Part shown: piece after piece, positions 1-8,122 of the stretch
Layout: every line of letters starts with the position of its first letter
How positions within the stretch are numbered: the first letter of the stretch is position 1
DNA from: CAXXFQ01 sp963674475
GTDB taxonomy: Bacteria; Planctomycetota; Planctomycetia; Pirellulales; Thermoguttaceae
DNA: 64,000 bases
Assembly (NCBI GenBank): GCA_963674475.2
Contig: CAXXFQ010000033.1
Location: 310,001 to 374,000 of the forward strand
Direction: 5' to 3'
Position numbers and translations under genes: made by a program
Notes under the pieces: generated by a model
What the model was told of the DNA's origin: nothing
Database searches by the model: none
What the model saw: only the letters and a program-made list of their open reading frames with translations

Positions 1-2
1 TT

Positions 3-62
3 TTTGGCGCCGAACCGACGCGTGTCATTATGCCGCCGGAAGATCGAGCCGGCGACAAATAA
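3..62 (+). CDS. dnaX: C-terminal end of an upstream gene, probably DNA polymerase III subunit tau/gamma (partial)
   Basis: An open frame enters from the left edge and stops at TAA 60-62. It gives about 19 residues beginning FGAEPTRVIMPPED. Only the tail is visible, so identity rests mainly on context: dnaX commonly sits directly before ybaB and recR, and both follow here. The FGAEP-x-RV pattern would fit a DnaX C-terminus. It could be any other gene ending here. Confidence 0.4.
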   Translation, partial: FGAEPTRVIMPPEDRAGDK

Positions 63-207
63 CCGTCGGATTAAGTCGTTCAGGCCTTATGGCGGTGGGA
101 TCTGTTGGCGCGATTGCGCAAAAGGGCGCGGTTGGACCGAAGGTTGCCGATGCGCGCGGGCGTTTTTTTCGCAGGAAAGAAACCGGTTTACGAGAGAGGA
201 AAATTCG

Positions 208-567
208 ATGCTCAAAGGAATTGCCGGATTGGGCTCCTTGCTGAAGCAGGCCCAAGAGATGGGCGGTAAGATGAAGGCCGTTCAGGAAGAACTCAAGTCG
301 AAGCGGGTTACCGGCGCAGCCGGAGCGGGCCTGGTCGAGATCGAGATGACCGGCGCGGCGGAAGTGGTCGGATGTCGGATCGACCCGAGTCTGCTCGAAG
401 GGGCCGATCGGGAATTACTCGAGGACATGATCGTCTCGGCCGTCAACGACGCGGCGGCGAAAGCCAAGCAGCTACACGCCGAATCGATGCAGTCGATGAC
501 CGGCGGGATGAACGTTCCCGGTTTGGACGAGGCGATGGGGCAAATGTTTGGTCCGAAGTCGGAATGA
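208..567 (+). CDS. ybaB: YbaB/EbfC nucleoid-associated protein
   Basis: A 119-residue protein of the YbaB/EbfC family, a small DNA-binding dimer often encoded between dnaX and recR. The start is ATG 208, which follows a purine-rich GAGAGAGGA stretch; the frame is open further upstream, but that extension has no family similarity I recognise. Family features are the glycine/methionine-rich N-terminus (GLGSLLKQAQEMGGKMKAVQ), the central VEIEMTGAAEVVGCRIDPSLL and a C-terminal GMNVPGL. Its exact role (nucleoid organisation, support of RecR-dependent repair) is inferred from the family. recR follows after 71 bp, and the two are probably cotranscribed. Confidence 0.93.
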   Translation: MLKGIAGLGSLLKQAQEMGGKMKAVQEELKSKRVTGAAGAGLVEIEMTGAAEVVGCRIDPSLLEGADRELLEDMIVSAVNDAAAKAKQLHAESMQSMTGGMNVPGLDEAMGQMFGPKSE

Positions 568-638
568 AAATGAGTGCCGGTTGCACGAGGCGTCCGGTTT
601 TTGCATGAGGCAATCCGTCGCGAGGGAAGGATAGATTT

Positions 639-1238
639 GTGTCAGAGGTTTCCGAATCCGTAACCCGTTTGATCGATCAGTTGGCGACCTTGCCCGGGAT
701 TGGCAAGAAGTCGGCCGAGCGGTTGGCCTATCACCTTTTGCATTTGTCCAAGGAGAAGGCTTTTGAATTGTCCGACGCGATCCGTGACGTGAAGGAGAAG
801 GTCCGCTATTGTCGGCAGTGCTACAACCTGGCCGAAGGGGAGCTTTGTTCGATCTGTGCCGATGGGAGTCGGGACGCGCGTTTGTTGTGTGTCGTCGAGC
901 AGCCGCGAGACCTGATGGCGTTGGAGCAGACCGGACAGTACCGCGGGGTGTACCACGTGTTGCTGGGACGGATCGCGCCGCTGGAGCGGGTCGAGGCAAA
1001 GGACCTGACGATCGACGCGCTGGTTAAACGAATTCGTGACGGGGGGATCGAAGAAGTCATCATGGCGACCAACCCGAATTTGGACGGGGATGGGACCGCC
1101 TTTTACATCCAGAACCTGTTGCAAGAATACCCAGTTAAAGTGACCCGTCTCGCACGCGGGATTACGACGGGAAGCGTCCTGGAATTTGCCAATAAAGAGA
1201 TGTTGTCCGACGCGCTGACCGGTCGACAGAAACTTTGA
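639..1238 (+). CDS. recR: Recombination protein RecR
   Basis: A 199-residue RecR, the usual family length. RecR works with RecO (and RecF) to load RecA on gapped DNA. The N-terminal helix-hairpin-helix region carries LPGIGKKSAERLAYHLL. A four-cysteine zinc motif lies near residues 57-72 (CRQC...CSIC), followed by the Toprim domain with VVEQPRDLMALE and the acidic NPNLDGDGTA motif. The start is GTG 639, preceded by GGGAAGG. It follows ybaB directly, as in many bacteria. Confidence 0.96.
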   Translation: MSEVSESVTRLIDQLATLPGIGKKSAERLAYHLLHLSKEKAFELSDAIRDVKEKVRYCRQCYNLAEGELCSICADGSRDARLLCVVEQPRDLMALEQTGQYRGVYHVLLGRIAPLERVEAKDLTIDALVKRIRDGGIEEVIMATNPNLDGDGTAFYIQNLLQEYPVKVTRLARGITTGSVLEFANKEMLSDALTGRQKL

Positions 1239-1402
1239 AGCGATTTTCTTTTTGACATGGATCCGGTGTGTGGCTTGGAGTCGATGAAAAAAGTGGAAAA
1301 AATCCAACTCGTTTCAGCCAGATGTTTGTGACAACCGGGGATCGCTCCCGCCGGGGAGTGAGACGCTATAGACTTTTGGAAATGGGCTAAAGAGAACCAC
1401 GT

Positions 1403-2878
1403 ATGCGATTATCATTCGGCCAAGAACTCCGACAGGTTCAAAAGCAGGTCCTCACGCCGAGGATGATCCAGTCAATGGAGATTCTCCAACTGCCGATCCT
1501 GGCGCTGGAAGAGCGGATCGATCAGGAGATGGAAGAAAATCCGGTCTTGGAAGTCACGCAAGAGGAGCCGGAATTTCCCGAAGAGCCTGCCGAAATCGAG
1601 GCGCCTGACGCGCCGACCGACGAAGAGCGGGAACTGGTCGTTGGCGAGAACGACAACGCCGAGGATTTCGAACGACTGCTGAACATGGACGAGCAGTGGC
1701 CCGACACGTTCGAGGAGCGGACCCGTCCGTCGCGCGGCGAGATCGAAGAGGCCGGCCAACGAAAACTTGACGCGATGGCCAACATGACCGATCGGCCGCC
1801 GTCGTTGGAAAATTATTTGCAAGACCAACTCGGTTGGTTCACACTCGAACCGACGCTGCGGAAGATGGCGGAGCGAATTATCTCGAACCTCGACGCCAAC
1901 GGGTATCTGACGGTTCCGCTGCGGGATATTCTTGACGCCAACGCGACCGAGGAAGATTTCGGACTGGCCGAAACGGCATTGAAGCTGGTCCAAAAGCTCG
2001 ATCCGCCAGGGGTCGGGGCGCGGGATCTGCGTGAGTGTCTTTTGCTGCAGTTGAATCCGGGCATGCCCGATTACGAAGCGCTCGAAACGTTGATCTCGAA
2101 TCATTTGGAAGATCTCGAGCATAACCGGATGCCGTTGATTTCGAAGAAGATCGGCCTTTCGATCGAGCAGATCGGCGAGGTGCTCGAGGAGTTGCGAAAG
2201 CTCAATCCGAAACCGGGAGCCGATTATCACGAGGCGTACGTCCCGAACGTGACGCCCGACGTGTTCGTCGATCTGTTGGAACGGGGCGGATACGAGGTCC
2301 GGCTCGAAGACGGCCAGACCCCGTCCTTATTCATCAGTCCGCAGTATCGGCGTTTGTTGACCAGCAAAGACACGCCCAAAGAGACCCGCGAGTATATCAA
2401 AAACAAGTTGAACTCGGCCCAGTGGCTGATCGACTCGATACGCCAGCGTCGTGACACGTTGACCCGGGTGGCCAAAGCGATCATCGATCATCAGGCGACC
2501 TTTTTGGAAAAGGGGATCGAGGCGCTGGAGCCTTTGAAGATGCAGCAGATTGCCGACAAGGTGGGGGTCCACGTGACGACGGTCAGCCGGGCGGTCGACG
2601 ATAAATGGATCCAAACGCCTCGTGGTATCTTTCCGCTGAAGCGGTTTTTCGTCGGCGGTACGGTCGGTGCCGACGGGGAAGAGGTGACCTGGGACGCGAT
2701 ACGCGTCAAGCTGCAAGAGATTGTCGATCAGGAGGATAAGGAGAAGCCGTTAAGTGACGAGGACTTGGTCAACGAGTTGGGAAAGCACGGCTTTAAGGTG
2801 GCTCGTCGGACGGTGACCAAGTATCGTAAGGCAATGAAAATCCCAAGCTCCCGTCAACGGCGGACTTGGACCAAGTAG
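1403..2878 (+). CDS. rpoN: RNA polymerase sigma-54 factor RpoN
   Basis: A 491-residue sigma-54, which directs RNA polymerase to -24/-12 promoters that need AAA+ enhancer-binding activators. Region I is the glutamine/leucine-rich N-terminus (QVLTPRMIQSMEILQLPILAL). An acidic linker follows (about residues 48-110), then the core-binding domain, a helix-turn-helix near residues 375-400 (VGVHVTTVSRAVDDKW), and the RpoN box near the C-terminus (ARRTVTKYRKAMKIPSS). Length and motif order match the family. No enhancer-binding activator is encoded nearby. A TATAGA hexamer 31 bp upstream of the ATG may be a -10 element, but it has no good -35. Confidence 0.97.
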   Translation: MRLSFGQELRQVQKQVLTPRMIQSMEILQLPILALEERIDQEMEENPVLEVTQEEPEFPEEPAEIEAPDAPTDEERELVVGENDNAEDFERLLNMDEQWPDTFEERTRPSRGEIEEAGQRKLDAMANMTDRPPSLENYLQDQLGWFTLEPTLRKMAERIISNLDANGYLTVPLRDILDANATEEDFGLAETALKLVQKLDPPGVGARDLRECLLLQLNPGMPDYEALETLISNHLEDLEHNRMPLISKKIGLSIEQIGEVLEELRKLNPKPGADYHEAYVPNVTPDVFVDLLERGGYEVRLEDGQTPSLFISPQYRRLLTSKDTPKETREYIKNKLNSAQWLIDSIRQRRDTLTRVAKAIIDHQATFLEKGIEALEPLKMQQIADKVGVHVTTVSRAVDDKWIQTPRGIFPLKRFFVGGTVGADGEEVTWDAIRVKLQEIVDQEDKEKPLSDEDLVNELGKHGFKVARRTVTKYRKAMKIPSSRQRRTWTK

Positions 2879-3260
2879 CCAGGTCGATTTTCCTTTCTCG
2901 CTCGAGGCGGCCGAAGCGATTTTCTTCGTCAGGGGCGCCCGGCGCGGGGCGATTTCTTTTTTCCGCTTCGCGCAGCAAGAGGGTTCGACCCTTGACCTTT
3001 TCCTTCCCATCCCGGTATAGTGGGTTAGGGGTATATCCTTTGGCTACATTCAGGGTAGTGGGCCGAAAAAAGCCTTCCCGCGGATGGTCTGTTTCCCTGG
3101 AGGAAGATCCCGGTTTTTTCTTTTTTTCGAGGACGGTCGATTCCCTCTGAATTGGGAGGGAGGCAAGGGCCGTTTTGTGTCCGACGGCCGGGCCTTTTCG
3201 AAGGGAGGAAAAGCGAAATAGTGAAAAACCAGTGCAACCTTTATCGGGTCGAAAAAAGTT
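2879..3260 (+). other. Intergenic leader of the tsaC fusion gene, no coding evidence
   Basis: This 380-base gap holds the promoter listed at 2992 and then an untranslated leader of about 230 nt. The leader contains several short GC-rich inverted repeats and poly-T tracts (for example near 3108-3130). I see no conserved RNA family or short gene. The track-length frames here lack family features and are crossed by the promoter. Confidence 0.5.
2992..3021 (+). promoter_or_regulatory. Sigma-70-type promoter
   Basis: TTGACC at 2992-2997 and TATAGT at 3016-3021, spaced 18 bp, close to the housekeeping consensus. It points at the TsaC/YwlE fusion gene and rpiB, leaving a leader of roughly 230 nt. 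Confidence 0.6.
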
Positions 3261-4382
3261 ATGCCACCCTTGGTGATTGATGTTCGTAATTCGGAAGATC
3301 TTCGCGATGTGGTCCATCAGGCGGCGCAGGCGCTGGCCGAAGGAAAGTTGATCGTCGTGCCGACCGAGACGGTCTATGGGGTCGGCGCGTTGGGGGTCAA
3401 CGAGGCGGCCGTTGCTCGGCTGCGTGAAACGAAAAGTCGCGACGGGAACCACCCTTTGCCGATGGCCATTCGTGGGATTGAAGAGGCGATCGATTACGCG
3501 CCGAACGCCGGTGGACTCTTTCGCCGTTTGGCGCGTCGTTGCTGGCCCGGGCCGGTGACGCTGGTCGTCGACGCTTCCGATCCGCAAAGTCTGCTGCATC
3601 AGTTGCCGCGTTCGGTCCAGAAGGCCGTTTCGCCGCACGGTACGGTGGGGCTTCGCGTGCCCGGATTGCAGGTGACGCTCGACGTCTTGGATATGGTGGC
3701 CGGTCCGCTGGTGTTGACCAGCGCCAATCGAGCCGGGGAACCTCCGGCAACGACGGCCGAAGAGGCGGTCGACGCGTTGGGAGACGATGTCGCGCTGGTG
3801 CTCGACGCGGGACCTTGTCGTTTTGGGCAAGCCTCCTCGGTGGTTCGGGTTCGCGAAAACGATTTTGAAATGCTTCGTGCGGGAGTCGTCCAAGAGTCGA
3901 CCTTGAAACGCTTGAGTCGCTTTATGGTCTTGTTCGTTTGCACGGGCAACACGTGTCGCAGTCCGATGGCCGAGTTGATGGCTCGGGATCTGGTGGCCAA
4001 GCGACTCGGGTGCCCGATCGATCAAGTTGAGGATCGGGGCGTTCTGATTCAGTCGGCCGGGGTGGCGGCCGGGTATGGCAGCCAGGCCAGTCGCGAGGCG
4101 GTCGAAGTGATGGCCGACCGGGGGCTCGATCTGAGTCGTCATGAAAGTCATCCGTTGACCGAGGCGCTGGTGCGTCAGGCCGATTTGATTTTCACGATGA
4201 CCCAGTCGCATCGTGACGTCGTGATTAGTCAGTGGCCGGATGCGGCCGAGCGGAGTCTGGTTCTTTCGGCTGACGGAACCGACGTTGGCGATCCGATTGG
4301 CGGACTCAAGGACCGGTATGAACGTTGCGCCGGCGAAATCCATGCCGAATTGGAAAGCCGAATTCCTTCATGGGCTTTATGA
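3261..4382 (+). CDS. Fusion protein: threonylcarbamoyl-AMP synthase (TsaC/Sua5) plus phosphoarginine phosphatase-like (YwlE) domain
   Basis: A 373-residue two-domain protein. Residues 1 to about 215 form a YrdC/TsaC domain, with KLIVVPTETVYGVG near residue 29 and a central LTSANRAGEP. This domain makes threonylcarbamoyl-AMP for the t6A37 modification of ANN-decoding tRNAs. From Met222 a complete low-molecular-weight phosphatase follows, with the P-loop VCTGNTCRSPMAE (CX5R) and a catalytic-Asp segment DPIGG. Thr in the P-loop (GNT rather than GNI) and DP-x-GG rather than DPYY are features of B. subtilis YwlE, a protein-arginine phosphatase. Both domains look intact. rpiB follows, matching the Bacillus ywlC-ywlE-ywlF order. 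An internal start at ATG 3924 making the phosphatase alone cannot be excluded. Confidence 0.9.
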   Translation: MPPLVIDVRNSEDLRDVVHQAAQALAEGKLIVVPTETVYGVGALGVNEAAVARLRETKSRDGNHPLPMAIRGIEEAIDYAPNAGGLFRRLARRCWPGPVTLVVDASDPQSLLHQLPRSVQKAVSPHGTVGLRVPGLQVTLDVLDMVAGPLVLTSANRAGEPPATTAEEAVDALGDDVALVLDAGPCRFGQASSVVRVRENDFEMLRAGVVQESTLKRLSRFMVLFVCTGNTCRSPMAELMARDLVAKRLGCPIDQVEDRGVLIQSAGVAAGYGSQASREAVEVMADRGLDLSRHESHPLTEALVRQADLIFTMTQSHRDVVISQWPDAAERSLVLSADGTDVGDPIGGLKDRYERCAGEIHAELESRIPSWAL

Positions 4383-4441
4383 TGGGGAGAAGACAGATAG
4401 GCGATGACATGGTTTTTTACTCGAGGAAGGATTAGGGATTT

Positions 4442-4903
4442 ATGCGTATAGCGATTGGAAGTGACCACCGGGGTTGTGCGATTCGTCCTCATGTGGTCGA
4501 GCTGATTCAAAGCATGGGGCATGAAGTGATCGATTGCGGCGCGAAAGAAGACGAGCCGGTCGATTATCCGGATATTGCGGAAGTGGTCGGGAAAATGGTG
4601 GCTTCCGGTGAAGTCGATCGGGGAATTCTCATTTGTGGGACCGGCATCGGGATGAGCATTGCGGCCAATAAGATTCCGGGCGTTCGCGCCGCGCCCTGTC
4701 ATGACGACTTGACGGCCGAAATGAGCCGACGACATAACGACCTGAATGTGCTCTGCTTCTCGGCCGATCTGTTGGGGAAGCGGTTGATCGAGCGGATGAT
4801 CGATATCTGGATCAACTCCCCTTTCGAAGGCGGGAAGCACGCGCGACGCGTCGAGCGGATCAGTCAGATCGAGCGGGAGATCAATCAAGAACCGGCCGGC
4901 TAG
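4442..4903 (+). CDS. rpiB: Ribose 5-phosphate isomerase B
   Basis: A 153-residue RpiB/LacAB-family sugar-phosphate isomerase. It interconverts ribose 5-phosphate and ribulose 5-phosphate in the pentose phosphate pathway. The N-terminus MRIAIGSDHRG and the catalytic-cysteine segment GILICGTGIGMSIAANK are diagnostic. RHNDLNVLCF and the C-terminal FEGGKHARRV also match the family. It lies 59 bp after the TsaC/YwlE fusion and is probably in the same transcript. A strong terminator follows. Confidence 0.95.
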   Translation: MRIAIGSDHRGCAIRPHVVELIQSMGHEVIDCGAKEDEPVDYPDIAEVVGKMVASGEVDRGILICGTGIGMSIAANKIPGVRAAPCHDDLTAEMSRRHNDLNVLCFSADLLGKRLIERMIDIWINSPFEGGKHARRVERISQIEREINQEPAG

Positions 4904-4937
4904 CCACGTTTTTTTACGTGAAGAATGTACGGTTTAC

Positions 4938-4976
4938 CTCGTGGCATCTTTTGAGAAGGATGCCACGAGTTTTTTT
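4938..4976 (+). terminator. Rho-independent terminator after rpiB
   Basis: A perfect 11-bp inverted repeat (CTCGTGGCATC / GATGCCACGAG) with a 10-nt loop, followed by seven T. It ends the tsaC-rpiB transcription unit. Confidence 0.92.
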
Positions 4977-5064
4977 ATGCCCAGAAACGGGTGCGAGCCG
5001 CCGCTTCCGTTTACTGAAAATCGATTCCGTTTACTAAGCCCGTTCCCGTATACCAAAAACCGTT

Positions 5065-5991
5065 CTAGGTAGAGGGCAGTTGGTCGGCCTGTGATTTTTC
5101 CAACGTTTCGACCAGTTGTTGGGGCGGGATGACGACGCCGCAGCTGACAATGTACTGGAAAGCCTGGTCGATCGTGATGTTCAAATCGATCGCCTCGCTC
5201 CGACGGACGTTGATCGTGTAGCCGGTGACCGGCATGGGGGAGGTGGGAATGAGGATCGAGATGACCGGCTCGTTCGCCGCCGCGTGGATATCCAAGAGGC
5301 TGTCGCCGGTGACCATGCCGAGAGACCAGATCCCTTTGCGCGGATATTCGACCGCGACCACCCGCGTGTATTCGATCTCGCGCGGGCTGAAGAGGAAGTC
5401 GCTGATCTGCTTCACTGAAGAGTAGACGTTCCGGATCAAGGGAAGCTGATGGACTCCCCGTTCGAAAGTCCCCACGGCCCAACGTCCGAGACTGGCGGCG
5501 ATGAATTTTCCGAGGAGGTAGAGCACCAGGATGAAGAGTGCCAAAAACGGGGGAATCACTTTGATCGGTTGGAGAAATCGAAGTTGAACGTACCGATTGT
5601 AGACCCCTTTGGCGGTCTGGGGCAATGGTTCGTTTCGACTTTGGCTTCGGGCCAATTCGTAGACCGTGATGGGGACGTACTTATTGTCGGCCAACCGGTA
5701 GTAATAGCCGGTCGGATCGGGGACCTGATCGATATCGGTGACAACTTTGTCGGCCGGGACGTCTTCCTGGATGTCGGCCACGCCCCAGACGATCGCTTCT
5801 CGAACTCCGGTCAAAACGGGTTGGAAAACGTACTGGTTGACGATGCCGCCGATCCAAATAAAGATCACGATCGTCAAAAGTGGGGGAAGGAGCACGCCCA
5901 GACCGCGCAGCACAGCCGCGCGAAACGGGTGGACCTTCTTTTTCTTCTTCTTGGAAAGCGTTTCGTTTTGGTGGTTGTTGGTCTCTTCCAT
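5065..5991 (-). CDS. DUF502 family membrane protein
   Basis: About 308 residues from the internal Met at 5991 (MEETNNHQNE). The frame is open to 6093, but the extra 34 residues are polar and have no family match. A basic stretch (KKKKKK) precedes two membrane segments: LRGLGVLLPPLLTIVIF...IGGIVNQYVF, and FLALFILVLYLLGKFIAA about 130 residues on. Then come the DUF502 hallmarks GVHQLPLIRNVYSSVKQI and a periplasmic or cytosolic domain with IPTSPMPVTGY. The function of DUF502 proteins is not known to me. It reads toward rpiB and is convergent with it. Confidence 0.88.
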   Translation of the reverse strand: MEETNNHQNETLSKKKKKKVHPFRAAVLRGLGVLLPPLLTIVIFIWIGGIVNQYVFQPVLTGVREAIVWGVADIQEDVPADKVVTDIDQVPDPTGYYYRLADNKYVPITVYELARSQSRNEPLPQTAKGVYNRYVQLRFLQPIKVIPPFLALFILVLYLLGKFIAASLGRWAVGTFERGVHQLPLIRNVYSSVKQISDFLFSPREIEYTRVVAVEYPRKGIWSLGMVTGDSLLDIHAAANEPVISILIPTSPMPVTGYTINVRRSEAIDLNITIDQAFQYIVSCGVVIPPQQLVETLEKSQADQLPST

Positions 5992-6176
5992 AGGTCTTAT
6001 TGTCTTCTTTCTTTGACGGTCGACAAGGACCCCCAACCCCGACTTTCCCCCTTCCGGCGACGCGAAATCGAAAGGGGCATTTTTCTGTTCCAACCGTTTC
6101 CCTTTTCCGAGGGAAGTCTATTGTCGCTTTTCGTCAAAGTCTCGGCCTTCGGTAAAGTCGGTCATGAGATTTCCCG

Positions 6177-7007
6177 TCAGATGCGGGATTCGACCGGGGT
6201 GCGGGCGATCGTCGCGACAATCACCTGTCGGGCGCCGGCCCGTCGGAGGACTTTGGCCGCTTCGTGACAGGTGGCGCCCGAGGTGACGACGTCGTCGACC
6301 AGGACGATCGTGGCCCCGGAAACCTCGTATCCTCGCTGGAGTTGGAATGCTCCGCGGACATTTTGTCGCCGCTGTTGCCAGTTGAGATTTTTTTGGGGCG
6401 GCGTGTGCCGGATTTTTTTCAGAAGATGCCGTTCCCAGGGGATTTTTAGGGTGTGGGCGATTTGCTGGGCCGTCAGATCGGGTTGGTTTACCCCTCGTCG
6501 GAGTCGGGGCCACCAGTGCATCGGGATCGGAACGACCAAGTCGGGCGAATAGGATTCCAGGAGCGAAATTCGATTCCGGGAATAGACGTTTCCCAGGGCG
6601 TGGGCCAGATTGCGGTTGGCCGGGTGTTTCATCATCAAGATGGCCGTCCGGAGCGAGTCCTCGTAAACTCCCAGCGGGACCACGGCCGAGAAGGCGAACC
6701 GACGTCCGGTGCATCGGAAGCAGCGTTCACTCGGCCCGTTGGGGGTCTCGTGCCAATTTCCACACCGTCGACACCCTTGAAACTCCTCTGGAACCAGGGT
6801 TTCGAGGCAATCGGTGCAAAGCAGCGCCGTTTGGGGGCGGTCTGAGGGCAAGTCGGCGTGACAGAATACACAACGGGGGGGGTAGAAAAGATCGGCTAAC
6901 GCATGGGAGATTCGCTTAGGGAGCCCCCAGGCGGTTTGGCGATGGTCGGGCGGCTGGAGACGGGCGGGTGTTTTATGCATGAAGTGAAATCGGAAACTAC
7001 TTGACAT
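6177..7007 (-). CDS. ComF family phosphoribosyltransferase-like protein
   Basis: A 276-residue ComF family protein. The N-terminus holds zinc-finger cysteines (FYPPRCVFC, LLCTDCLE, CRRCGNW, CFRCTG, about residues 45-115). The C-terminal half is a type I phosphoribosyltransferase fold with VVPIPMHWWPRLRRGVNQ and the PRPP-binding loop VLVDDVVTSGAT near residue 244. In naturally competent bacteria ComF helps bring transforming DNA into the recombination pathway; in others its role is unclear. The start is uncertain: ATG 7007 overlaps a divergent promoter and ATG 6980 is an alternative, both without a clear Shine-Dalgarno site. Confidence 0.9.
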   Translation of the reverse strand: MSSSFRFHFMHKTPARLQPPDHRQTAWGLPKRISHALADLFYPPRCVFCHADLPSDRPQTALLCTDCLETLVPEEFQGCRRCGNWHETPNGPSERCFRCTGRRFAFSAVVPLGVYEDSLRTAILMMKHPANRNLAHALGNVYSRNRISLLESYSPDLVVPIPMHWWPRLRRGVNQPDLTAQQIAHTLKIPWERHLLKKIRHTPPQKNLNWQQRRQNVRGAFQLQRGYEVSGATIVLVDDVVTSGATCHEAAKVLRRAGARQVIVATIARTPVESRI

Positions 7008-7028
7008 TAGGGTTACTTATGATAAGAT
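7001..7028 (+). promoter_or_regulatory. Sigma-70-type promoter for the lysR-RACo unit
   Basis: TTGACA 7001-7006 and TAAGAT 7023-7028, spacer 16 bp. It lies in the AT-rich region between divergent comF and lysR and overlaps the furthest-upstream comF start. LysR proteins usually bind such divergent regions, so autoregulation is plausible. Confidence 0.5.
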
Positions 7029-7246
7029 TTTCTTATGGAAAGCTGAATATGTCCTCATTTCCCTTTCATGATTTTTCTTTTTTGGCCGAAAGAAAAAAGA
7101 GCAAGTGTTGCTCGTGAAATTTTCTTTTAAGGCTATGTCGAAAAGGTTTGCCTGACAAGTAGTCCGGCGTGGAAGGGGAAAGCTTTTTCGTTGCGGTTTT
7201 CGTTTTTAAAAAAAATTTTGCAGGGCCATTTTGAGGCAGCCACCTG

Positions 7247-8122
7247 ATGAATCTTGATTCCATTCGCCTGTATTGCGACGTGATTACCGAGAAAAGTTTT
7301 TCTCGCGGTGCCAAAATGAACCGGGTGAGTCAGTCGGCCGCCACGCAGTCGATCCACCGGATCGAAAAGGAGTTGGGGGTCCAACTGGTCGACCGGTCGA
7401 AACGGCCGTTTGTCTTGACGCCCGAGGGAGAGATCTGTTACGAGTCGTTTCGCGAGATTTTGGAACTTTACGATTCGGCCGTGGCCCAGGTCCGTTCGTT
7501 ACGCATGGAAGTTTCGGGGACGGTGCGTGTCGGCGCGATCTATTCGGTCGGGCTGCACGAGATGAGTCTCCGGATGCAGGAGTTCATGCGGCAGCACTCC
7601 AAGGCGACTATCCAGTTGGAGTATCTCCGTCCCGACAAGGTGTACGACGAGGTGCTCAACTCGCAGTTGGATCTGGGAATCGTCTCTTATCCGGAAGCGT
7701 CACGCGAAATCGCCGTGATTCCGTTGCGTGATGAGGAGATGACGTTGGTCTGTTTTCCCGATCATCCGTTGGCCAAGGAAAAGGAGATCACGATCGATCG
7801 GATCGCCGACGAACCGTTCGTCGCGTTTAGCCGCGATCTTCCGATCCGTAAGGAGATGGATCGATATCTTCGTAAACATGGGGTCATGATGCCAATCGCC
7901 ATGGAGTTTGATAATATTGAAACGATCAAACAGGCGGTTCAGATCGGAAGCGGGATTAGTATCTTGCCCGAACCGACCGTTCGTCGCGAACGAGAATTCG
8001 GCGCGATGGTTGGTGTACCGATTGCCGGATGGTCGCTGAAACGGCCGATCGGAATTATTCACCGCCAGCGAAAAATCTTTACCCCGACCGCCGTCAAATT
8101 TATCGAGTTGTTGACCCAATGA
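7247..8122 (+). CDS. LysR family transcriptional regulator
   Basis: A 291-residue LysR-type regulator of typical length. The N-terminal winged helix-turn-helix starts at residue 1 (LDSIRLYCDVITEKSFSRGAKMNRVSQSAATQSIHRIEKELG split over about 45 residues), with LFDR-like VQLVDRSKRPFVLTPEG. The C-terminal substrate-binding domain of the periplasmic-binding-protein type begins near residue 90 (GTVRVGAIYSVGLHEM). The inducer cannot be read from the sequence. Its stop codon overlaps the start of the RACo gene (ATGA), which implies translational coupling, so that gene is its likeliest partner. Confidence 0.93.
   Translation: MNLDSIRLYCDVITEKSFSRGAKMNRVSQSAATQSIHRIEKELGVQLVDRSKRPFVLTPEGEICYESFREILELYDSAVAQVRSLRMEVSGTVRVGAIYSVGLHEMSLRMQEFMRQHSKATIQLEYLRPDKVYDEVLNSQLDLGIVSYPEASREIAVIPLRDEEMTLVCFPDHPLAKEKEITIDRIADEPFVAFSRDLPIRKEMDRYLRKHGVMMPIAMEFDNIETIKQAVQIGSGISILPEPTVRREREFGAMVGVPIAGWSLKRPIGIIHRQRKIFTPTAVKFIELLTQ

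Noticed and set aside
4..207. Long N-terminal extension of YbaB
   Set aside because: The family starts at ATG 208 with a purine-rich site; the extension is Arg/Cys-rich and non-homologous, and another frame ends here as a plausible dnaX tail.
2793..4343. 516-codon minus-strand frame opposite rpoN/tsaC
   Set aside because: It is a shadow of the well-supported plus-strand genes; its product is Arg/His/Gln-rich without domains.
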